From: Companilactobacillus furfuricola
GTDB lineage: Bacteria > Bacillota > Bacilli > Lactobacillales > Lactobacillaceae
Direction: 5' to 3'
Assembly (NCBI RefSeq): GCF_003946325.1
Contig: NZ_RHNT01000014.1
Span: 1-50,911 of the forward strand
DNA length: 50,911 nt
The notes beneath the pieces are model-generated. The model was not told where the DNA came from, did not search any database, and worked only from the letters and a program-made list of their open reading frames with translations. The position numbers were made by a program, and so were the translations under genes. Of this stretch, positions 16,248-27,340 are shown in pieces; position 1 is the stretch's first letter, and each line of letters opens with the position of its first letter.

Positions 16248-18934
16248 ATGTTACTGAATAAAATATTAATCGCATTAGTGTTTATTTGCGTTGCCACGAT
16301 TTTGGGGAGTGGTAAGACAAATAGCGCCAATGCTGAAAAAACAGCAGTTTCAACAAAAGCAGAAATTATTAACGTCAATGAAAATAATAATCGTAACAAC
16401 TTTAATATTTATGTAAAAACTTCTTTTAAAGATAAACATAAGTTATTAACTATCCATTCACCACAATACGAAAAAATTTCAACCACTGATTTAAAAGCTG
16501 AAATTGGCGAAAGTAATGTTGTGGAGGATGTTGACTTAAAACAAATAACTGTCAATTTGAAAGACCTTGACAAAGATAATTTTCATCTTCATTTTCATGA
16601 CACGAATGTAGCTACATTAAGTGTCTATGATATACATCAAGATAAAATCGCTACTGCTTCATTTTCAGATCTACAAACTTTCACTCAAGATTCCAAAACG
16701 GATCCATATACTTGGACTAAAAGAAATAATCTGCAAGTCAGTTATGGACATCCAATAAAAAAACAGTCAGATGGTTCTATCCTTAAGCCAGTAATCTACT
16801 TTGGCTCAATTACTAACGCATTAAACCATTTTTCCGTTCAAGAATCAGTCAATCGTGATCGATATCGATCATCACGAAAAAATAATGTTACCGCCGCAAA
16901 TTCTGGGGTCGTTGTCCTAGACAATTCTGAAAAAAATATTATCAACAATATCTTTTATACCAGTACTAGCGGTGACGTGTCCAAGTATTTGATACAAACA
17001 ACAAAATAGACGATAACCGACAGTCAATTAATAATATCGTAACAACAAATTTGTTCAATTATCGCAACAAGACTAATGTTCAAACTCCAAATATCATAGG
17101 ACCAGATAATAATTTACAAAATAATAATTTCAATACAGGAATTAAAAAAAACTCCGTTTCATTTTGGACTCGAACTTCTAAAGAAACTGGTTTAGAAGAG
17201 CAAAAGTTGATGTTTGAGCAAGAACATGAAATTAAAAAGTTCTTTGCTAGCGACGTTATTTATAAAGTTCGCATAGAAATTGTCCAACGTTTTAGTGATA
17301 ACAATTCGGTTGAAACTGAAATCACTTACGCTAATACGGGTAATCAAAATTTAGGCAATTTTATCGGATATACTTTCAGAAATCTGACATTTAATAACTC
17401 TTTTAACAATAAAATAATATCTAAAAACGCAGAGATCCGTTCATTAGGAAATAATCGAGGCTTATTTGCTTTTAATAAGGATTTAGGAACTAATATTGAG
17501 TTTGACTTGGCTTCGCAAGACAGTTCACCTTTTGCCTGGAAATTATCTTCCAATAAGCCTTCATATTTTAATGGAAGCAAATCATTTTACAAAAATAATA
17601 GCGAAGCAAATTTTAAAAACATTTTTGATCAAGGATATAAAACCTCTCCAGATCCGGGCATTGGACAAAGTTTTCCAGATCCAAAGTTAAAAACTATCAT
17701 GATGGCCACTAAGGATAAGCCACTTAATATAGGAGATACCACTAAGTTAGTTTATTCGACTAAATTTAACGTTACAGGAAAAATGCAGCCAAATATTAAA
17801 CTGAACAATGATCTAATCGACCAAAAACCAATATTTCTAGAAAATAATGTCGAAAAATTCTTATTAAAAGGATCTTGGTTTGACTACAAAAGCACTCACA
17901 TCGATTTCTTATACACCATCGATGATAACAATACTAATGCTGCTAAGCCATTGTTTTCAGTAAATCAAACTGAACTAGATCGTGATGCCGGTATTAATCA
18001 TGACTGGCAAAAAGAAATTAATATTTCCAATCTAACTCCAGGTTTACATAGAATCCGACTCCTGGCCCGTTCATTTGTAAAAAATGAAGATGGGAGCACA
18101 ACTGAATTCCAGTCTGAAACTCACCAAGTCGAAATTTATATAAAATCGGAGGCAACAACTAAACCTTATTTATCCATCCTGGCCCCTGCTTCAGATACTT
18201 TTCCAGATTCACCATACCAAGTAAGTTCCGATAAACTTAATATCTCAGGATTTTGGCTCGATTCTGATAGTAAAAAAGGTAATTTATATTACCAACTTGA
18301 TAAAGGTAAGAAAGTTTTATTTTCACAAGATGCACCTAATGTGACTCCAGGCCGACCTGTACAATGGCACTTGAAAAATTTGTCGATTGCTCATATTTCT
18401 GATACTGATTTTCATACATTAACTATTTATGTTGATGATGGAACTGGCAGCGATGAAGGGTTCGACTTTTTCTTATTTCATCGAACCAAAGGTTTATTTA
18501 GAATCGTTGCTCCGGATTCAATCGACTTTGGGACTATTCATGCAACTAACAAGCAACACTATTCCTGTCGAGCGAATTTACCTGGTAGCCTTGGAGTAAT
18601 CGATTATCGTCCAAATAAGCAGTCACCCTTAACATTATCGTTAGAAACTGGAGAATTGATCTACACAGATACTGAAAAGAAAGAAGCTTCTTCTTTAAAA
18701 TCATCAATATCTTATAAAAATCAGTTCGTTCCTAATGGCGGAAAAATTATTATCGGAAATACCAAAATAAATACTGGCTCTTCAAATATTACTTGGACAG
18801 ATTTTACTGATCACGTAGAAAACAATTTAATTTTGAACTTTAAACATCCAAATATCGGTTTAAATTCTTCAATGCTTGCTAAAAAGTATCAATCTTCTTG
18901 GAGATTTGTCGTCATCGAGACAAATTCAATCTAA
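16248..18934 (+). pseudogene. Secreted WxL-like protein, array member 4, disrupted by a one-base deletion
   Basis: The first frame runs 16248-17009 (253 aa, signal peptide ending SANAEK). The second continues to 18934 in another frame. The overlap resolves if one T is added near 16988-16991: the joined reading gives SKYFDTNNKIDDNRQS and continues into NNIVTTNLFNYRN, matching the GSQRNF.TTN region of its paralogues. Intact length would be ~895 aa. It lacks the long polar linker of members 1-3. The core motifs are weaker (FRNLTF, SLGNNRGLFAF), and the C-terminal module keeps IDFG, VIDYRP and SSWRFVV. It is the most diverged copy. A sequencing error is possible, but divergence plus a frameshift fits a decaying gene. 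Confidence 0.65.
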
Positions 18935-18972
18935 ATCTTTCGACGACAAAGTTAAAATTACCTGTCAAAATT

Positions 18973-19029
18973 AAAAGGAACAATAATATTAATTCTGAAT
19001 AATAGAATCTAATAGTATTGTTCCTTTTC
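18973..19029. terminator. Bidirectional terminator between convergent genes
   Basis: AAAAGGAACAATA and TATTGTTCCTTTT form a long stem between array member 4 and the convergent transporter gene. A/T tracts on both sides allow use in either direction. Confidence 0.7.
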
Positions 19030-19045
19030 CATAACCTATTTAAAT

Positions 19046-20458
19046 TTAAAATATCAAACTTAATAATGTCGCTAAAGCTAAACTCACAATTACAAAACTA
19101 ATGCAAAATTTCCAATTCCAGCGCAGAGACACCGTAGTCGGCTTAACATTTAATATAGTGGCGACAATCATTATAATGACCGCAAATGGTGACAGCATAT
19201 ACGATGCTACACTGCCAATATTTAATCCTAAAGCAACTAATACCGGCGACAAAGTAATATTCATCGACATGATTACTTTACCGATCAAAGCCACGGATGC
19301 TAATGGGTGAATCCCTATCAGTGATACAAAAACTACGATAATTGGTATCAACAGTATCAACCACCAACCTAAACTTGCAAAAATTGGCGATAAATTTTTA
19401 GTCAAGGAGACACTAATGGTTGAATGTTCAAATCCGTAAGTAAAAGTCCCGATCCCTACGAAAAATGGTGCTAAGGATGCTCCACCGACCATCCCTTTTT
19501 GCCAGTAAGAAACAATAGATTTTTTCAAATCTGCTGTAAAAGTTTGCTGTTGCTTTATTTTTCTTAATCCTAGCAACAAAGTCCAAAATAAGACAATTAA
19601 TAATCCAGCGATTGTTACTGAATCCATTGAACTAGCAATTTTGTTATGCATAAAGATAAAACTCAACACTAATAAAGCAACCACAGCAAAGACAAGCCCC
19701 AAGAGTGACGGATTTTTTTGATTATTCAATTGAACTATCTCATCATTCTTGACTGGCTTCACTTTCATATATGCTTGATTGTGCTCCATCAAGTACGAAA
19801 GGAATAAACCAGTTGTCCCTAAAATAAAGCAAGGAACAAAAAGCCTAGTCCAGCCCACTTTAGTGACTGAACTAATTAAGAAAATCGTTGCTGCTCCAGG
19901 TGCCCATAATGTTCCCATAGTATACGCTCTTGTAACGGCTGTCGAAGACAAACGATCGGAGTCTTTCACTTGTCGCTTAATGCTATCCCCTAAAATAGAT
20001 AAAACGATAGCAATTGTGCCCATCGAAAGAATACTGGATAGCAAATTAGTAACTAACATGACAAATGAATACGTTTGTTTAGGTCCGTTCACGTGCTGTT
20101 TCATAAATTCTTCGACTGAAGACTGATAATTACCCACACTAACTGGAACTAAAAATAGTCGCATGACTATTAACAAGACAATAATATCAATCATTGATAT
20201 TACAGCCGAAGCAAATTTTATAACAGACAATCCTGCAGTACCTAATAAGGCAATTCCCATGACAAAAAAGATGATCGTGGCAATTTGAAATGATTTACTC
20301 AATTTTTGGATGCCGAAAATAGAAACACCGATGGCAAATACGGCTTCTAAAAGAGTAAGGTCAATGGGTATAATTAAACCCAATAATTGAGTCAACACAA
20401 GTCCTAAGATTAAAATATGATATACATTGTCTTTATTGACAATTTTTGGCAAAAACAT
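19046..20458 (-). CDS. Predicted 12-TM secondary transporter, substrate unknown
   Basis: 470 aa, about 12 hydrophobic segments with a polar cytoplasmic loop at ~230-250. The two halves look alike, as in ion-transporter-superfamily carriers. Segments such as YTMGTLWAPGAATIFLIS and LIGIHPLASVALIG are small-residue-rich re-entrant-type motifs of that broad group (anion or organic-acid carriers). I cannot assign a substrate. The ATG has only a weak AGAAG site. It is monocistronic, convergent with the array, and its upstream region is shared with the divergent reductase gene. Confidence 0.6.
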   Translation of the reverse strand: MFLPKIVNKDNVYHILILGLVLTQLLGLIIPIDLTLLEAVFAIGVSIFGIQKLSKSFQIATIIFFVMGIALLGTAGLSVIKFASAVISMIDIIVLLIVMRLFLVPVSVGNYQSSVEEFMKQHVNGPKQTYSFVMLVTNLLSSILSMGTIAIVLSILGDSIKRQVKDSDRLSSTAVTRAYTMGTLWAPGAATIFLISSVTKVGWTRLFVPCFILGTTGLFLSYLMEHNQAYMKVKPVKNDEIVQLNNQKNPSLLGLVFAVVALLVLSFIFMHNKIASSMDSVTIAGLLIVLFWTLLLGLRKIKQQQTFTADLKKSIVSYWQKGMVGGASLAPFFVGIGTFTYGFEHSTISVSLTKNLSPIFASLGWWLILLIPIIVVFVSLIGIHPLASVALIGKVIMSMNITLSPVLVALGLNIGSVASYMLSPFAVIIMIVATILNVKPTTVSLRWNWKFCISFVIVSLALATLLSLIF

Positions 20459-20736
20459 TCGCTTCTTTTCATTTTGAATAAAATTATAATATTAATTACA
20501 CATTCAAGTATAACTAGATATCAATAATTTTAAATAGACTTCTAGTTATACCCTATGAACTATTTGTTCATGCAATGACTAAAAAAATGATTGTTAGATA
20601 GATAATGCATTTTTTGTTGCTCTGTTATTCATACTTTGAAATCAATCCTGTCCAATATAAGCATTTTACATACTTCATGATGGATTTTATACTAGTTAAA
20701 ACTTGCAAAACAGACTATTTGTTTAAGGAGGATCAT

Positions 20737-21354
20737 ATGAAGAAAAATGTATTACTGTTAGGTGCGACAGGCACTGCAGGATCGGCAGTCAGACAAAAAC
20801 TTTTGAAGAAAACAGATTCATTTATTACTTTAGTATCACGACATGCATCCACTCTCACGCCAACACCAGATCGTGAACAAATTGAAGAATTGGATGTTCA
20901 TGATGTAGTTACGTTGGCCAAAGTGATAAAAGGACAAGATATTATTTTTTCAGCATTATCTGCTGAAAATTCCGATAACGAATTAGCCGACCTTGCTACA
21001 AATATCGTTACCGTAATGGACCAACAAAATGTCCATCGTTTGATTTTTATGGTTGCCATGGGTATTTACAATGAAATTCCGCAATCTGTAGGACCACAAG
21101 ATAACGTCGATAACAATCCGATGCAGATACACAATCTTAAGGCAGCACAAGTCGTTGAAAAATCAGACTTAGACTATACCTTATTACGTCCGGGATTCTT
21201 AGTCTCTGGATCTGATGAAGTGGTCATTACCCATAAAGGCGAGCTAGTTTCCGGTAATACAACTTCAACTGCTTCAGTGGGGGAAGTCGTTGGAAAACTC
21301 GTTACAAACGAAAACTTGGGAATTCACGAGAGTCTAGGATTAAACCAGCCATAA
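20737..21354 (+). CDS. NAD(P)-binding reductase, atypical SDR (SDR_a5-like)
   Basis: 205 aa from the ATG at 20737, which follows a strong AAGGAGG; in-frame upstream codons are not preceded by one. The N-terminal Rossmann motif is GATGTAGSAV. A second strand VSRHAS likely sets NADP preference. FSALSAENSD and TLLRPGFLVSGS are typical of the NmrA/YwnB-type atypical SDRs (NAD(P)H-binding, often lacking the YxxxK pair). The substrate is unknown; relatives are described as flavin or quinone reductases or redox sensors. A hairpin with a T run follows at 21379-21428. Confidence 0.8.
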   Translation: MKKNVLLLGATGTAGSAVRQKLLKKTDSFITLVSRHASTLTPTPDREQIEELDVHDVVTLAKVIKGQDIIFSALSAENSDNELADLATNIVTVMDQQNVHRLIFMVAMGIYNEIPQSVGPQDNVDNNPMQIHNLKAAQVVEKSDLDYTLLRPGFLVSGSDEVVITHKGELVSGNTTSTASVGEVVGKLVTNENLGIHESLGLNQP

Positions 21355-21378
21355 TTTTTTCCTTATACCAAAATAAAA

Positions 21379-21428
21379 GACAATCTAGTCTAACAACAAA
21401 ACTGTTAGAACTAAATTGCCTTTTTTTA
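21379..21428. terminator. Imperfect terminator between convergent genes
   Basis: CAATCTAGTCTAACA pairs with TGTTAGAACTAAATTG with mismatches and is followed by TTTTTTT on the plus strand. It serves the reductase gene and possibly pnuC from the other side. Confidence 0.55.
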
Positions 21429-21456
21429 ATTACATACCAAGTAAATTGAGTAGTTT

Positions 21457-22176
21457 TTATTCAGCCATTTCAGCTACTTTTTCCTTATGTTCAGCACGTG
21501 ACCAAGTGATCCATCCAACTAAGTCATTCAACATGTAAATGACGTACATGAAGCCTAGTGGACTCATCAAACCAGTTCCAGCAAGCATGGAAGCTCTGAT
21601 CCAGAGGACCATTGAGACGATTCCTTGAACGAACCAGAAGATAAATTGTGTTTTGATTCTCTTAACACAAAGGATCGATGCGATCATTCCGATAGAAAAT
21701 CCTAAGGCATCAACTACTGGTTGCGTATCACCGAATTGTTTCAATAAGACGTATGATACTGCCCAAATAATTAACATACCTACAATGGCATAAGCCCACT
21801 GTTTGAATCCTTGAAGTGGTTTAGAAACTTCGGCGTTTCCAGTGCCATCTTCATGCTTAGTCCAAGCAACCAAAACTGGAATATCCAAGACAAAGATATA
21901 AGCAAATTGCAATAATGCATCGGCATATACTTTGTTGATCATTGCGTTAACAATAATGATAACGGCGGAAATAATTCCGAAAATACCGTTACTTGCCTTC
22001 CGATTACTGATCATCAGAACACAAGTTACGCCCAGCATGGCGCCTAAAACTGTCAATAAATTCATAGCTGTATAATTACCAGAACTTATTAAAATAATTA
22101 ATTGCATAATGATCCCTAATGCAAGTAATCCATAACTGGATTTACTCCAGCCTTTAAAATCGTTAATAACCATCAT
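21457..22176 (-). CDS. pnuC: Nicotinamide riboside/mononucleotide transporter PnuC
   Basis: 239 aa with seven or so membrane helices in the PnuC fold. The family's aromatic motifs are present: FVLDIPVLVAWTKH in the middle and the C-terminal MYVIYMLNDLVGWITWSR. PnuC moves vitamin B3 ribosides into the cell by facilitated diffusion, and a kinase then traps them; this feeds NAD salvage in lactobacilli. It starts MMVINDF behind a GAGGGTG-type site. It stands alone, with no nadR or niaR gene beside it and no operator that I can recognise. Confidence 0.85.
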   Translation of the reverse strand: MMVINDFKGWSKSSYGLLALGIIMQLIILISSGNYTAMNLLTVLGAMLGVTCVLMISNRKASNGIFGIISAVIIIVNAMINKVYADALLQFAYIFVLDIPVLVAWTKHEDGTGNAEVSKPLQGFKQWAYAIVGMLIIWAVSYVLLKQFGDTQPVVDALGFSIGMIASILCVKRIKTQFIFWFVQGIVSMVLWIRASMLAGTGLMSPLGFMYVIYMLNDLVGWITWSRAEHKEKVAEMAE

Positions 22177-22293
22177 TTCTCAATACACCCTCTAAACGTT
22201 AAAAATAAAAACGACAAAGATTAGTGTATCATTGAGAAAATATAAATTCCACTATTTTTACATATATATGGTGATAAACGACCTATGAAAGCA

Positions 22294-23253
22294 CTATATA
22301 TTGTGGTCTAACAGTATTGGATCTTTTTTCCACTCGACCAAGTGCATTCCTGTAATACTCAATACAACAAAGAAAACAAACCAAACTGTCCAAAGGCCTG
22401 AAGTAGCATCAGTTAAGAAATGAGCACCGACCCGAACACGAGAAGCCCACATCAAGATACAGTAAGCTAATCCTAGCCAAAATGTGATCTTTTGTAATTT
22501 GACATTGGCCCGATCAACAAACATTGGTAAGAGCATGATCCCAGCTGCAGCCGTCGTATGTCCAGATGGGAAACTCATATGATTATTGGCCCCATTGGGT
22601 TGGAACCAGTTAGTGAAGTTTGCATGGTTACCTGCTAATTCATAAGGTCTCCATCTACCCCAATAAGTCTTCATGGCACTATTCATATCGTTAGCCACGA
22701 TAGCTGCTAAAGTTGCGACAACGGCCACTTTAACTAAATAATTCATTTGTTCATCTGACTTGTGTGAAAGCCAAATTTGGGTCAAAAAGAAAATAACTAA
22801 ATAAATAATGATCCAGATAGCAAAATTACCTAAAAATGATAAGTGTAGATTTCCACCATCACTATTAGCTTGTCCAACTGGTAAACCTTTTTTGATATTG
22901 TCATTTAAAGTCAATGCATAATAAACGGTAGTCTTTAAATAATTAGCCCACAGTTGCCAACCTGACAATACAAAAGCTCCAATAATCATACTGCAACGAA
23001 CAAACCACGGCATAGTTTTGCTCCGCCAAGCATAATTAATAATTACCATCGAACTCAAAATAATAATAAATGGAATTGGCCACAAACCAAAATCTTGAAA
23101 AATAGTCCCGAACCAAGAATTTTGATCCATAATAGCCTGTGATATTTGCCAATCAAATCCAGTACCGATCAGCATGATAACAATTATCGTCAACGCAGCC
23201 GTATAAAAAACCTTGCTGGGAGACGACATAAACTTACTAATCTTTGCACTCAT
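22294..23253 (-). CDS. PAP2-superfamily membrane phosphatase
   Basis: 319 aa with about six to seven membrane helices. All three phosphatase motifs are intact: KTYWGRWRP (K-x6-RP), PSGH, and SRVRVGAHFLTD (SR-x5-H-x3-D). Such enzymes dephosphorylate lipid pyrophosphates or phosphatidic acid at the outer membrane face; undecaprenyl pyrophosphate recycling is one possibility. An N-terminal extension of ~150 residues with several helices precedes the catalytic part, longer than minimal BcrC-type proteins. AGGAGGGG precedes the ATG. It is monocistronic. Confidence 0.85.
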   Translation of the reverse strand: MSAKISKFMSSPSKVFYTAALTIIVIMLIGTGFDWQISQAIMDQNSWFGTIFQDFGLWPIPFIIILSSMVIINYAWRSKTMPWFVRCSMIIGAFVLSGWQLWANYLKTTVYYALTLNDNIKKGLPVGQANSDGGNLHLSFLGNFAIWIIIYLVIFFLTQIWLSHKSDEQMNYLVKVAVVATLAAIVANDMNSAMKTYWGRWRPYELAGNHANFTNWFQPNGANNHMSFPSGHTTAAAGIMLLPMFVDRANVKLQKITFWLGLAYCILMWASRVRVGAHFLTDATSGLWTVWFVFFVVLSITGMHLVEWKKDPILLDHNI

Positions 23254-23349
23254 CGTACACCCCTCCTATAACAAAATTAATACGCTTTCATAATAGCATT
23301 GGTGCAGAAAATTGTATCAGATATTAAGGTTAATTTAACTATTTAAAAA

Positions 23350-23542
23350 CAGAGAGAGCGGAGAGGCACGGTCAGCTGCTGAGGATTAACGCGGGTGGTC
23401 GCACAAGGTGCTGCGAAGCAGTGCCGCGACCACCTGTGTTAACCGGAGGCCGCTGTGCCTCGGAGCTCGTTTCAACATCCTTGTGGATAAAAATAAACAC
23501 CACTATCCAATTGCTGAAAGTTTAGACAACCATAATGGATAG
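23350..23542 (+). repeat. Intergenic hairpin element, copy A
   Basis: Begins AGAGAGAGCGGA and folds as a ~115-nt nested hairpin. The outer arms are GAGGCAC (23363) and GTGCCTC (23455), and the inner stem is GGTGGTCGC/GCGACCACC. The conserved linker GTTTCAACATCCTTG-T/A-GGATAA follows, then a second hairpin CTATCCA/TGGATAG. Compared with the copy at 27729 the arms differ in sequence but keep pairing. Confidence 0.7.
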
Positions 23543-23902
23543 TTATATATACGTCTACCAGCATTGCCCGCTGACAATTGCCAAACAGTAGATCACTGCC
23601 CCATTAAGTAATTTTCAAAATAAAAATCTATCTAATTTGTGCAATGTTTTAATACAAAAAGAAGTAGATATACAATTTCATATCACCTAAATCATTTCCA
23701 CTGTCAGATGCAAACAGCGTTCACACCTATAACGACCCATTTCAAACAAAAAAGCCCTCCTCAAAAGAGAAGAGCTAAACCTGGTTATCTACATGGAAAA
23801 TGACTATATTTGGGAAAGATTAAGTGGTATAGCAAATCCCAGGTCAACAGTTTGCTATATATCATATTATATACTCAGATTCATTTTTTAAAATATCCAA
23901 TA
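23543..23902. other. Non-coding stretch upstream of the argH terminator
   Basis: No plausible gene. It holds one hairpin, TATAGCAAA/TTTGCTATA at about 23831-23859, of unknown role. Confidence 0.4.
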
Positions 23903-23950
23903 ACAAAAAAGTGTCCAATTATCGTCAAAAATAATGGATAATTGGACACT
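23903..23950 (-). terminator. Terminator of argGH
   Basis: GTGTCCAATTATC (23911-23923) and GATAATTGGACAC (23937-23949) form a perfect 13-bp stem, followed on the minus strand by six T. It is just past the argH stop. Confidence 0.9.
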
Positions 23951-23956
23951 ATTTAA

Positions 23957-25336
23957 TTATTGCAATTTTTTTTTTGCATCAGCGATTTGTTTTCTTACGG
24001 AAGCAAATCCTGTTCCTCCGAGCGAATTTCTTCTCTCAACGGCAACTTCAGGCTTCAAAACTTCATAAACGTCTTCATCGATCTTTGGTGAGATCTCTTT
24101 GAATTCATCCATTGTGATATCTTGCAGATTCTTATGTGTTTGTAATCCTTGTAAAACTAACTGACCAACGATCCCGTGGGCTTCTCTGAAAGGAATACCC
24201 TTGGTTGCTAAATAATCAGCCAATTCAGTTGCGTTGGAAAAATCATTCTCGGTGGCATGACGCATGTTTTCTTTCTTAGGTTTGAGTGTGGAAATCATTC
24301 CATTGAACACTTTCAAAGCTGGCAAGAGTGTTTTGACAGTATCGAAGGTTCCTTCTTTGTCTTCTTGCAAGTCTTTGTTGTAAGCCAATGGTAATGACTT
24401 CATCGTCGACAGCAATCCGATCAAATGACCGTAAACTCGACCACTCTTTCCTCTGATCAATTCAGCCATGTCAGGATTTTTCTTTTGTGGCATGATCGAA
24501 CTACCAGTTGTGTATTTATCAGATAATTCCACATATTGGAACTCATAACTGCCCCACATACTGATCTCTTCACAAAAACGTGACAAATGCATCATCAAAA
24601 TCGAAGCATTGCTCAAAAATTCCAAGGCAAAATCACGATCAGAAACAGCATCGAGTGAATTGCTGTAAATTTCGCTGAATCCGAGTTCTTTGGCAGTGAA
24701 CTCCCGATCTATCGGGAAAGTCGTTCCGGCCAATGCTGCAGCTCCTAAGGGGCTAATATCAGCATGTTTATTGTTGAACTCGAATCGTTCAACGTCACGT
24801 TTGAACATTGAATAATAAGCCATCAAATAATGTCCATACGAAATAGGTTGCGCATGTTGAAGATGCGTATAACCTGGCATGATAGTTTCGACATTTTCTT
24901 CAGCCAATTGAACTAACGTCTTTTGGATAATCTTGATTTCTTCAATGATCTTTGGCAAACGATTTTTAACGTATAGATGGAAATCAGTTGCAACTTGATC
25001 ATTTCGAGAACGACCAGTATGTAACTTACCTGCCACTGGTCCAATTTCATCTGTTAAAATACTTTCGATATTCATATGAATATCCTCGTTTTCAACAGTG
25101 AAATGGAGTTTTCCATCGTGGAGTTCTTGGCGAACATTTTCTAGACCGGTCGCGATTTTATCGCAGTCTTCGGCTGGCAAAATACCTGTTTTCTTTAACA
25201 TCTTAACGTGTGCTAAAGAACCTTCAATATCTTCATCAGCCATGAGTTGATCAAAACTTATTGATGCACCGAACTCATCGACCCAAGCCTCAGCTTGAGC
25301 TTGAAAACGGCCACCCCATAATTTTTTGGTACTCAT
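23957..25336 (-). CDS. argH: Argininosuccinate lyase
   Basis: 459 aa, the usual length of the family. It starts [12 protein letters not shown] and carries the fumarase/aspartase-superfamily signature [12 protein letters not shown] near residue 280. [10 protein letters not shown] and the [10 protein letters not shown] region contribute to the active site. The enzyme splits argininosuccinate into arginine and fumarate, the last step of arginine biosynthesis. Its ATG overlaps the argG stop by one base (TAATG), so the pair is translationally coupled. The remaining arg genes are not in the window; in lactobacilli argGH often stand apart and make arginine from citrulline. Confidence 0.97.
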   Translation of the reverse strand: MSTKKLWGGRFQAQAEAWVDEFGASISFDQLMADEDIEGSLAHVKMLKKTGILPAEDCDKIATGLENVRQELHDGKLHFTVENEDIHMNIESILTDEIGPVAGKLHTGRSRNDQVATDFHLYVKNRLPKIIEEIKIIQKTLVQLAEENVETIMPGYTHLQHAQPISYGHYLMAYYSMFKRDVERFEFNNKHADISPLGAAALAGTTFPIDREFTAKELGFSEIYSNSLDAVSDRDFALEFLSNASILMMHLSRFCEEISMWGSYEFQYVELSDKYTTGSSIMPQKKNPDMAELIRGKSGRVYGHLIGLLSTMKSLPLAYNKDLQEDKEGTFDTVKTLLPALKVFNGMISTLKPKKENMRHATENDFSNATELADYLATKGIPFREAHGIVGQLVLQGLQTHKNLQDITMDEFKEISPKIDEDVYEVLKPEVAVERRNSLGGTGFASVRKQIADAKKKLQ

Positions 25337-26562
25337 TATTTGCCCTCATTTACTGGATTCTTTGCATTTTTAGCATCAACTTGAGCTTGTACTTGAGTTG
25401 GAAGTCCCCAAAGTTTGATAAATCCTTTGGCAGCTTCTTGATCAAATGAGTCAGCTGATGTGTATGTAGCAAGATCTTTATCATACAATGAAACTTCTGA
25501 TTTACGTCCAAGGATCCAAATATTACCCTTGAATAACTTCAATCTGATTTCACCAGCAACGTTCTTTTGACTTTCTTTCAGGAAGGCCAAAATTGAATCC
25601 ATCAATGGTGAGAACCACAAACCATTGTAGATGATCTCTGTAAGTTCTTTTTCGATAACTGGCTTGAAATGGCCTAAGTCACGTTCTGTTGTTAAGTCTT
25701 CTAGTTCTTTATGAGCTGTGATCAATACCATTGCAGCTGGGCATTCGTAAATTTCACGTGACTTGATACCAACTAGTCTGTTTTCAATGTGATCGATTCT
25801 ACCAACACCATGTTTACCAGCAATGTCGTTAAGTTTCTCGATCATCGTTGAGAATTTCATCTCTTCATCGTTGATAGCAACAGGAACACCTTTGTTGAAC
25901 TTGATTGTCATTACTTCTGGTTCATCAGGTGTCTTTTCGATTGGGTTTGTTAGGCCGAAGGCATCTTCTGGTGCTTCTACCCATGGGTCTTCAAGAACAC
26001 CGGCTTCGTTAGCACGGCCCCAAATATTTGCATCGATTGAATATGGTGAATCAAGATCAATAGGAACTGGAATATTGTGTTTCTTAGCGAAGTCGATTTC
26101 TTCTTCACGTGACCAGTGCCAATCTCTAACTGGGCTCAAAACTTCCATCTCTGGTGCTAAGGCATGAATACCAACTTCAAAACGAACTTGGTCATTACCC
26201 TTACCAGTACATCCGTGAGCAATAGCTACGGCATTATTCTTTTGAGCAACTTCTACTAATTTTTTAACTATCAGTGGTCGGGATAAAGCAGAGAGTAATG
26301 GATAGCTACCCTCATAGAGAGTGTTACCTAGTAATGAAACTAATGCATATCCATCAGCAAATTCATCTTTTGCGTCAATTGTTTCGGCAGAAACTGCACC
26401 TGCGTTGATGGCCTTCTTTTCGATAAAGTCAGGATCTTTACCTTCACCTACGTTGATACAACATGCAATAACGTCGTATCCTTTGTTCTTAAGCCATGGA
26501 ATGGCTACTGATGTATCCAAACCTCCTGAATAAGCTAAAACTACTTTCTTTGTATCTGTCAT
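25336..26562 (-). CDS. argG: Argininosuccinate synthase
   Basis: 408 aa, full length. The N-terminal PP-loop [15 protein letters not shown] binds ATP, and [13 protein letters not shown] is the second signature. It joins citrulline and aspartate to give argininosuccinate, the substrate of the next gene. First gene of the argG-argH operon. Upstream on the minus strand is a TATAAT at 26605-26610. An A/T-rich stretch between it and the ATG could hold an ArgR site, but I cannot point to a convincing ARG box. Confidence 0.97.
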   Translation of the reverse strand: MTDTKKVVLAYSGGLDTSVAIPWLKNKGYDVIACCINVGEGKDPDFIEKKAINAGAVSAETIDAKDEFADGYALVSLLGNTLYEGSYPLLSALSRPLIVKKLVEVAQKNNAVAIAHGCTGKGNDQVRFEVGIHALAPEMEVLSPVRDWHWSREEEIDFAKKHNIPVPIDLDSPYSIDANIWGRANEAGVLEDPWVEAPEDAFGLTNPIEKTPDEPEVMTIKFNKGVPVAINDEEMKFSTMIEKLNDIAGKHGVGRIDHIENRLVGIKSREIYECPAAMVLITAHKELEDLTTERDLGHFKPVIEKELTEIIYNGLWFSPLMDSILAFLKESQKNVAGEIRLKLFKGNIWILGRKSEVSLYDKDLATYTSADSFDQEAAKGFIKLWGLPTQVQAQVDAKNAKNPVNEGK

Positions 26563-26604
26563 TTTATTCCCTCCACTGATTAAAAAAAAATTAATTTTGT
26601 GTTA

Positions 26605-26610
26605 ATTATA
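26605..26610 (-). promoter_or_regulatory. Likely -10 box of argGH
   Basis: Minus-strand TATAAT, 43 bases upstream of the argG ATG. TTGTAA and TGTAAA lie about 19-20 bases further up, so the -35 spacing is poor. Confidence 0.45.
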
Positions 26611-26722
26611 GTAACCCCTATTTTCATTTTTTACAAGACAATAACGGAAAAATCTATATTTATCACCAATATTGAATGATTCATAACCATTGGAATAGTT
26701 CTAATTTTCAGAAAATAATCAC

Positions 26723-27115
26723 TTACTTCTCTGAATGTGAATTATCAACTGATTCGGAAATTTTCTTCAAATAGGCAATCATTTCGTCCTCTTTAGTTGG
26801 TGCTGGAGCTTCTTCTTCTTTTTTCTTCGTACTCATCAATTTGTTAACGCCTTTCACTAAGAAGAAAACAACGATAGCAATGATCAAGAAGTTGATAATC
26901 GACTCGATGAAACTACCATATTTGAAATTAGCACCAGCAACTTGGACTGACATCTTTGTTAGATCGATCTTACCTAAAACCAATCCAATCAACGGATTGA
27001 TCAAATTTGATACTAGTGATGTAACGATAGCTGTAAAAGCAGCCCCCATAATTACACCAACAGCTAGATCCATAACATTACCACGGGCAATAAAATCCTT
27101 AAATTCCTTTAACAT
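26723..27115 (-). CDS. mscL: Large-conductance mechanosensitive channel
   Basis: 130 aa from the ATG at 27115, with GGAG nine bases before it; a TTG five codons earlier overlaps that site. It begins [21 protein letters not shown] with the typical amphipathic N-helix, pore helix TM1 ([16 protein letters not shown]), an external loop, TM2 ([15 protein letters not shown]) and a charged cytoplasmic tail ending in a helical bundle segment. MscL forms a pentamer that opens under membrane tension and releases solutes in hypo-osmotic shock. Monocistronic. Confidence 0.95.
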   Translation of the reverse strand: MLKEFKDFIARGNVMDLAVGVIMGAAFTAIVTSLVSNLINPLIGLVLGKIDLTKMSVQVAGANFKYGSFIESIINFLIIAIVVFFLVKGVNKLMSTKKKEEEAPAPTKEDEMIAYLKKISESVDNSHSEK

Positions 27116-27340
27116 TTTATAAAACTCCAATCACATAAAAATTAGCATTCTCAAATGATCAACTGCACATTTGACCGAGAGATACTCGTCTAGATTATGC
27201 AATTTTTTTCAATGTGATTTCAACCAAAGACGCCCTTATTAAAGCTTTTTAAATAAATTAATTCTAAATTCTTAAAAATTGCCATTCTATTATTTTTTCT
27301 ATTGTAAAATGTTATCAAAAGATAAATGGAGGGGAATTAC

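Noticed and set aside
16980-17000. Programmed ribosomal frameshift in array member 4
   Set aside because: There is no slippery heptamer or clear stimulatory structure at the junction; a simple deletion or error is more likely.
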